Shown here in pieces: positions 5,265-6,306 of a stretch of DNA of 6,306 bases; the first letter of the stretch is position 1; each line of letters starts with the position of its first letter. The translations under genes were made by a program, and so were the position numbers. The stretch lies in contig JAKLHH010000469.1 in the NCBI GenBank assembly GCA_022710245.1, forward strand, positions 1 through 6,306. The letters run 5' to 3'. Source of the DNA: Myxococcota bacterium (GTDB lineage Bacteria; Myxococcota; Polyangia; GCA-2747355; JAKLHH01). The notes beneath the pieces are model-generated. The model saw nothing but the letters and a program-made list of their open reading frames with translations, made no database searches and was not told the origin of the DNA.

Positions 5265-6215
5265 ATGCTCACTCGTCGACGATACCCCTTCTGGGCCCTG
5301 CTGCTCACCCTGGGCTGGCCCGTCCTCGCGCCCGCGGAGGGCTTCCGGACGGCGAAGGTCGTCGGTCGCCCGCGTCCTCTGCAGGTGCAGAAGAGGACCT
5401 CCACCTCGGGCATGCGCGTGACCACGATGAGCGACGGCCGGGAGGGCATCTTCAAGCCCGACCAGACGCTCCCCGTCTTCGGCCAGCTCTCCCGCAACGA
5501 GCTCACCGTCCCGCTGGTCTCCGGGATGCTCTGGCGCAAGCGCGCCGATGCGGTCGCCACCAGGCCCGAGGTCCTCGAGAGCAAGCCCGGCACCCTCCAG
5601 CGGCGGGTCGACGGGATGATCAGCCTGGCGGACCTCTTCCGGTCCTCCTCGCAGACCACGGCGCTCGAGCGGCTCGACTGGCCGTCGGTGCACCGGCTGG
5701 CGATCACGGCCTACGTGGTGAACAACATCGACATGCACTCGGGCAACGTCGGCCTGGTGCCGGTAGACAAGGACCCGCACGGACGGCTCCAGGCTCGCGG
5801 CTTCGACAACGGGCTGTCGTTCGCCCCCCCGGACTTCGTCCGGCAGGTGAACACGCGAGACCCGCTGCCGCCCGGGGCCCGGCTTTTCAACCCGTGGGCG
5901 GCCATGCTGGTGCCCGCGCAGAGGTCCACGACCGAGTTCAAGTCCAACCTCTACCTCCTGGTCGCGATGGGCGCGGCGAACAAGCAGCAGCTCTCGCGGG
6001 ACGACCTGAGGAGCGTGCGGGCCGTGGCCCCCGCCGTCCTCGAGCGCCTGCTGGTCAAGAAGGGCTACGCCCCGAAGACCGCCGCCGAGTGCGCCGACCG
6101 GCTGCGCGCCGTGCAGCGGCTCGGTCTGCGGGCGCTGTTCGAGCAGGCCCCGCGGGGCCTCGACGCCAAGGTGAAGAGCGTCGGGCTCGAGGCCGTGGAG
6201 CGGCTCGCCGAGTAG
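5265..6215 (+). CDS. Exported kinase-like protein (PI3/4-kinase / HipA / FAM20-like motifs)
   Basis: The 316-residue product starts MLTRRRYPFWALLLTLGW and has a Sec-type signal peptide with an APA cleavage site at 22-24 and no lipobox Cys. The mature part carries the spaced residues of an atypical kinase fold: SDGREGIFKP at 56-65 with Lys64 as the likely ATP-binding Lys, Glu79 in a following helix, GTLQRRV at 109-115 resembling the GSxQ segment, NNIDMHSGN at 153-161 as a catalytic loop (Asp156, His158, Asn161) and GFDNGLSF at 179-186 with Asp181 as the metal ligand. PI3/4-kinase-like, HipA and FAM20 families share a DRHxxN/E-type loop and a D-N/F-G-type metal site; here Arg is replaced by Met157. 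The residues and signal peptide are seen; kinase or nucleotidyl-transfer activity is inferred. An ATG at 5238 would add nine residues. The substrate is unknown, and export raises the question of nucleotide supply. Confidence 0.88.
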   Translation: MLTRRRYPFWALLLTLGWPVLAPAEGFRTAKVVGRPRPLQVQKRTSTSGMRVTTMSDGREGIFKPDQTLPVFGQLSRNELTVPLVSGMLWRKRADAVATRPEVLESKPGTLQRRVDGMISLADLFRSSSQTTALERLDWPSVHRLAITAYVVNNIDMHSGNVGLVPVDKDPHGRLQARGFDNGLSFAPPDFVRQVNTRDPLPPGARLFNPWAAMLVPAQRSTTEFKSNLYLLVAMGAANKQQLSRDDLRSVRAVAPAVLERLLVKKGYAPKTAAECADRLRAVQRLGLRALFEQAPRGLDAKVKSVGLEAVERLAE

Positions 6216-6245
6216 CCGGCACCTCACGTCGCGGTCACCACGCGC

Positions 6246-6306
6246 GGTCTCCTCGGTCTCCTCGGTCTCCTCGGTCTCCTCGGTCTCCTCGGTCTCCTCG
6301 GTCTCC
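6246..6306. repeat. 9-bp tandem repeat, at least 6.8 copies, cut by window end
   Basis: GGTCTCCTC is repeated six times perfectly and a seventh copy is cut after 7 bases by the window edge. It begins 30 bp after the stop of the kinase-like gene. The unit preserves reading frame and would encode Glu-Glu-Thr, Arg-Gly-Asp or Pro-Arg-Arg repeats on the minus strand, so it could be the end of a leftward gene beyond the window. It could equally be a non-coding minisatellite. Confidence 0.95.

Noticed and set aside
5151..6227. Upstream part of a minus-strand open frame antisense to the kinase-like gene
   Set aside because: The plus strand carries a signal peptide and ordered kinase-like motifs here. 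The antisense frame is an open shadow without a start signal.
1..6306. tRNA, rRNA or a complete insertion sequence
   Set aside because: I found no cloverleaf or rRNA-like segment and no transposase motif with flanking inverted repeats; only the tail at 1-81 could belong to a mobile element and that is unproven.

Overview
This 6.3 kb window is very GC-rich, with G/C strongly favoured at third codon positions. It encodes at least three likely lipoproteins, one with an Asp/Ala/Gly/Pro-rich linker after its lipobox. This fits a large-genome myxobacterium-like bacterium (Myxococcota, probably Polyangia-like). That placement is inferred from composition and protein style; there is no marker gene. 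I see no rRNA, tRNA, CRISPR array or complete mobile element. None of the proteins could be given a gene symbol.

Layout from left to right: the C-terminal tail of a possible rightward gene (ends at 81); a short lipoprotein stub on the minus strand (297 to 91) with its own promoter; a leftward run made of a 163-aa cytoplasmic-type protein (3295 to 2804), a 510-aa beta-propeller-like exported protein (2719 to 1187) and a 233-aa Cys-rich lipoprotein (1108 to 407); a possible 36-aa ORF (3540 to 3430); a 398-aa membrane protein with three transmembrane helices (4770 to 3574); an intergenic region with about 5.4 copies of a 26-bp tandem repeat (4801-4941) and a coding-like minus-strand patch (about 4942-5150); a rightward exported kinase-like protein (5265-6215); and a 9-bp tandem repeat that runs off the window end (6246-6306).

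The genes point to the cell envelope: two exported or lipid-anchored proteins, a multi-pass membrane protein, a lipoprotein stub and an exported kinase-like protein. The 3295-2804, 2719-1187 and 1108-407 genes have gaps of about 80 bp and may form one transcription unit, but GC-rich hairpins just past two of the stop codons could reduce read-through. The membrane-protein gene and the kinase-like gene are divergent, with the 26-bp repeat array between them; the array supplies the apparent -35 box of the membrane-protein promoter.

The strongest leads are the secreted protein carrying a kinase-like K / E / DxHxxN / DNG residue set, the repeat-embedded promoter with an apparently leaderless GTG start, and a short coding-like segment in frame just beyond the TGA of the membrane protein.
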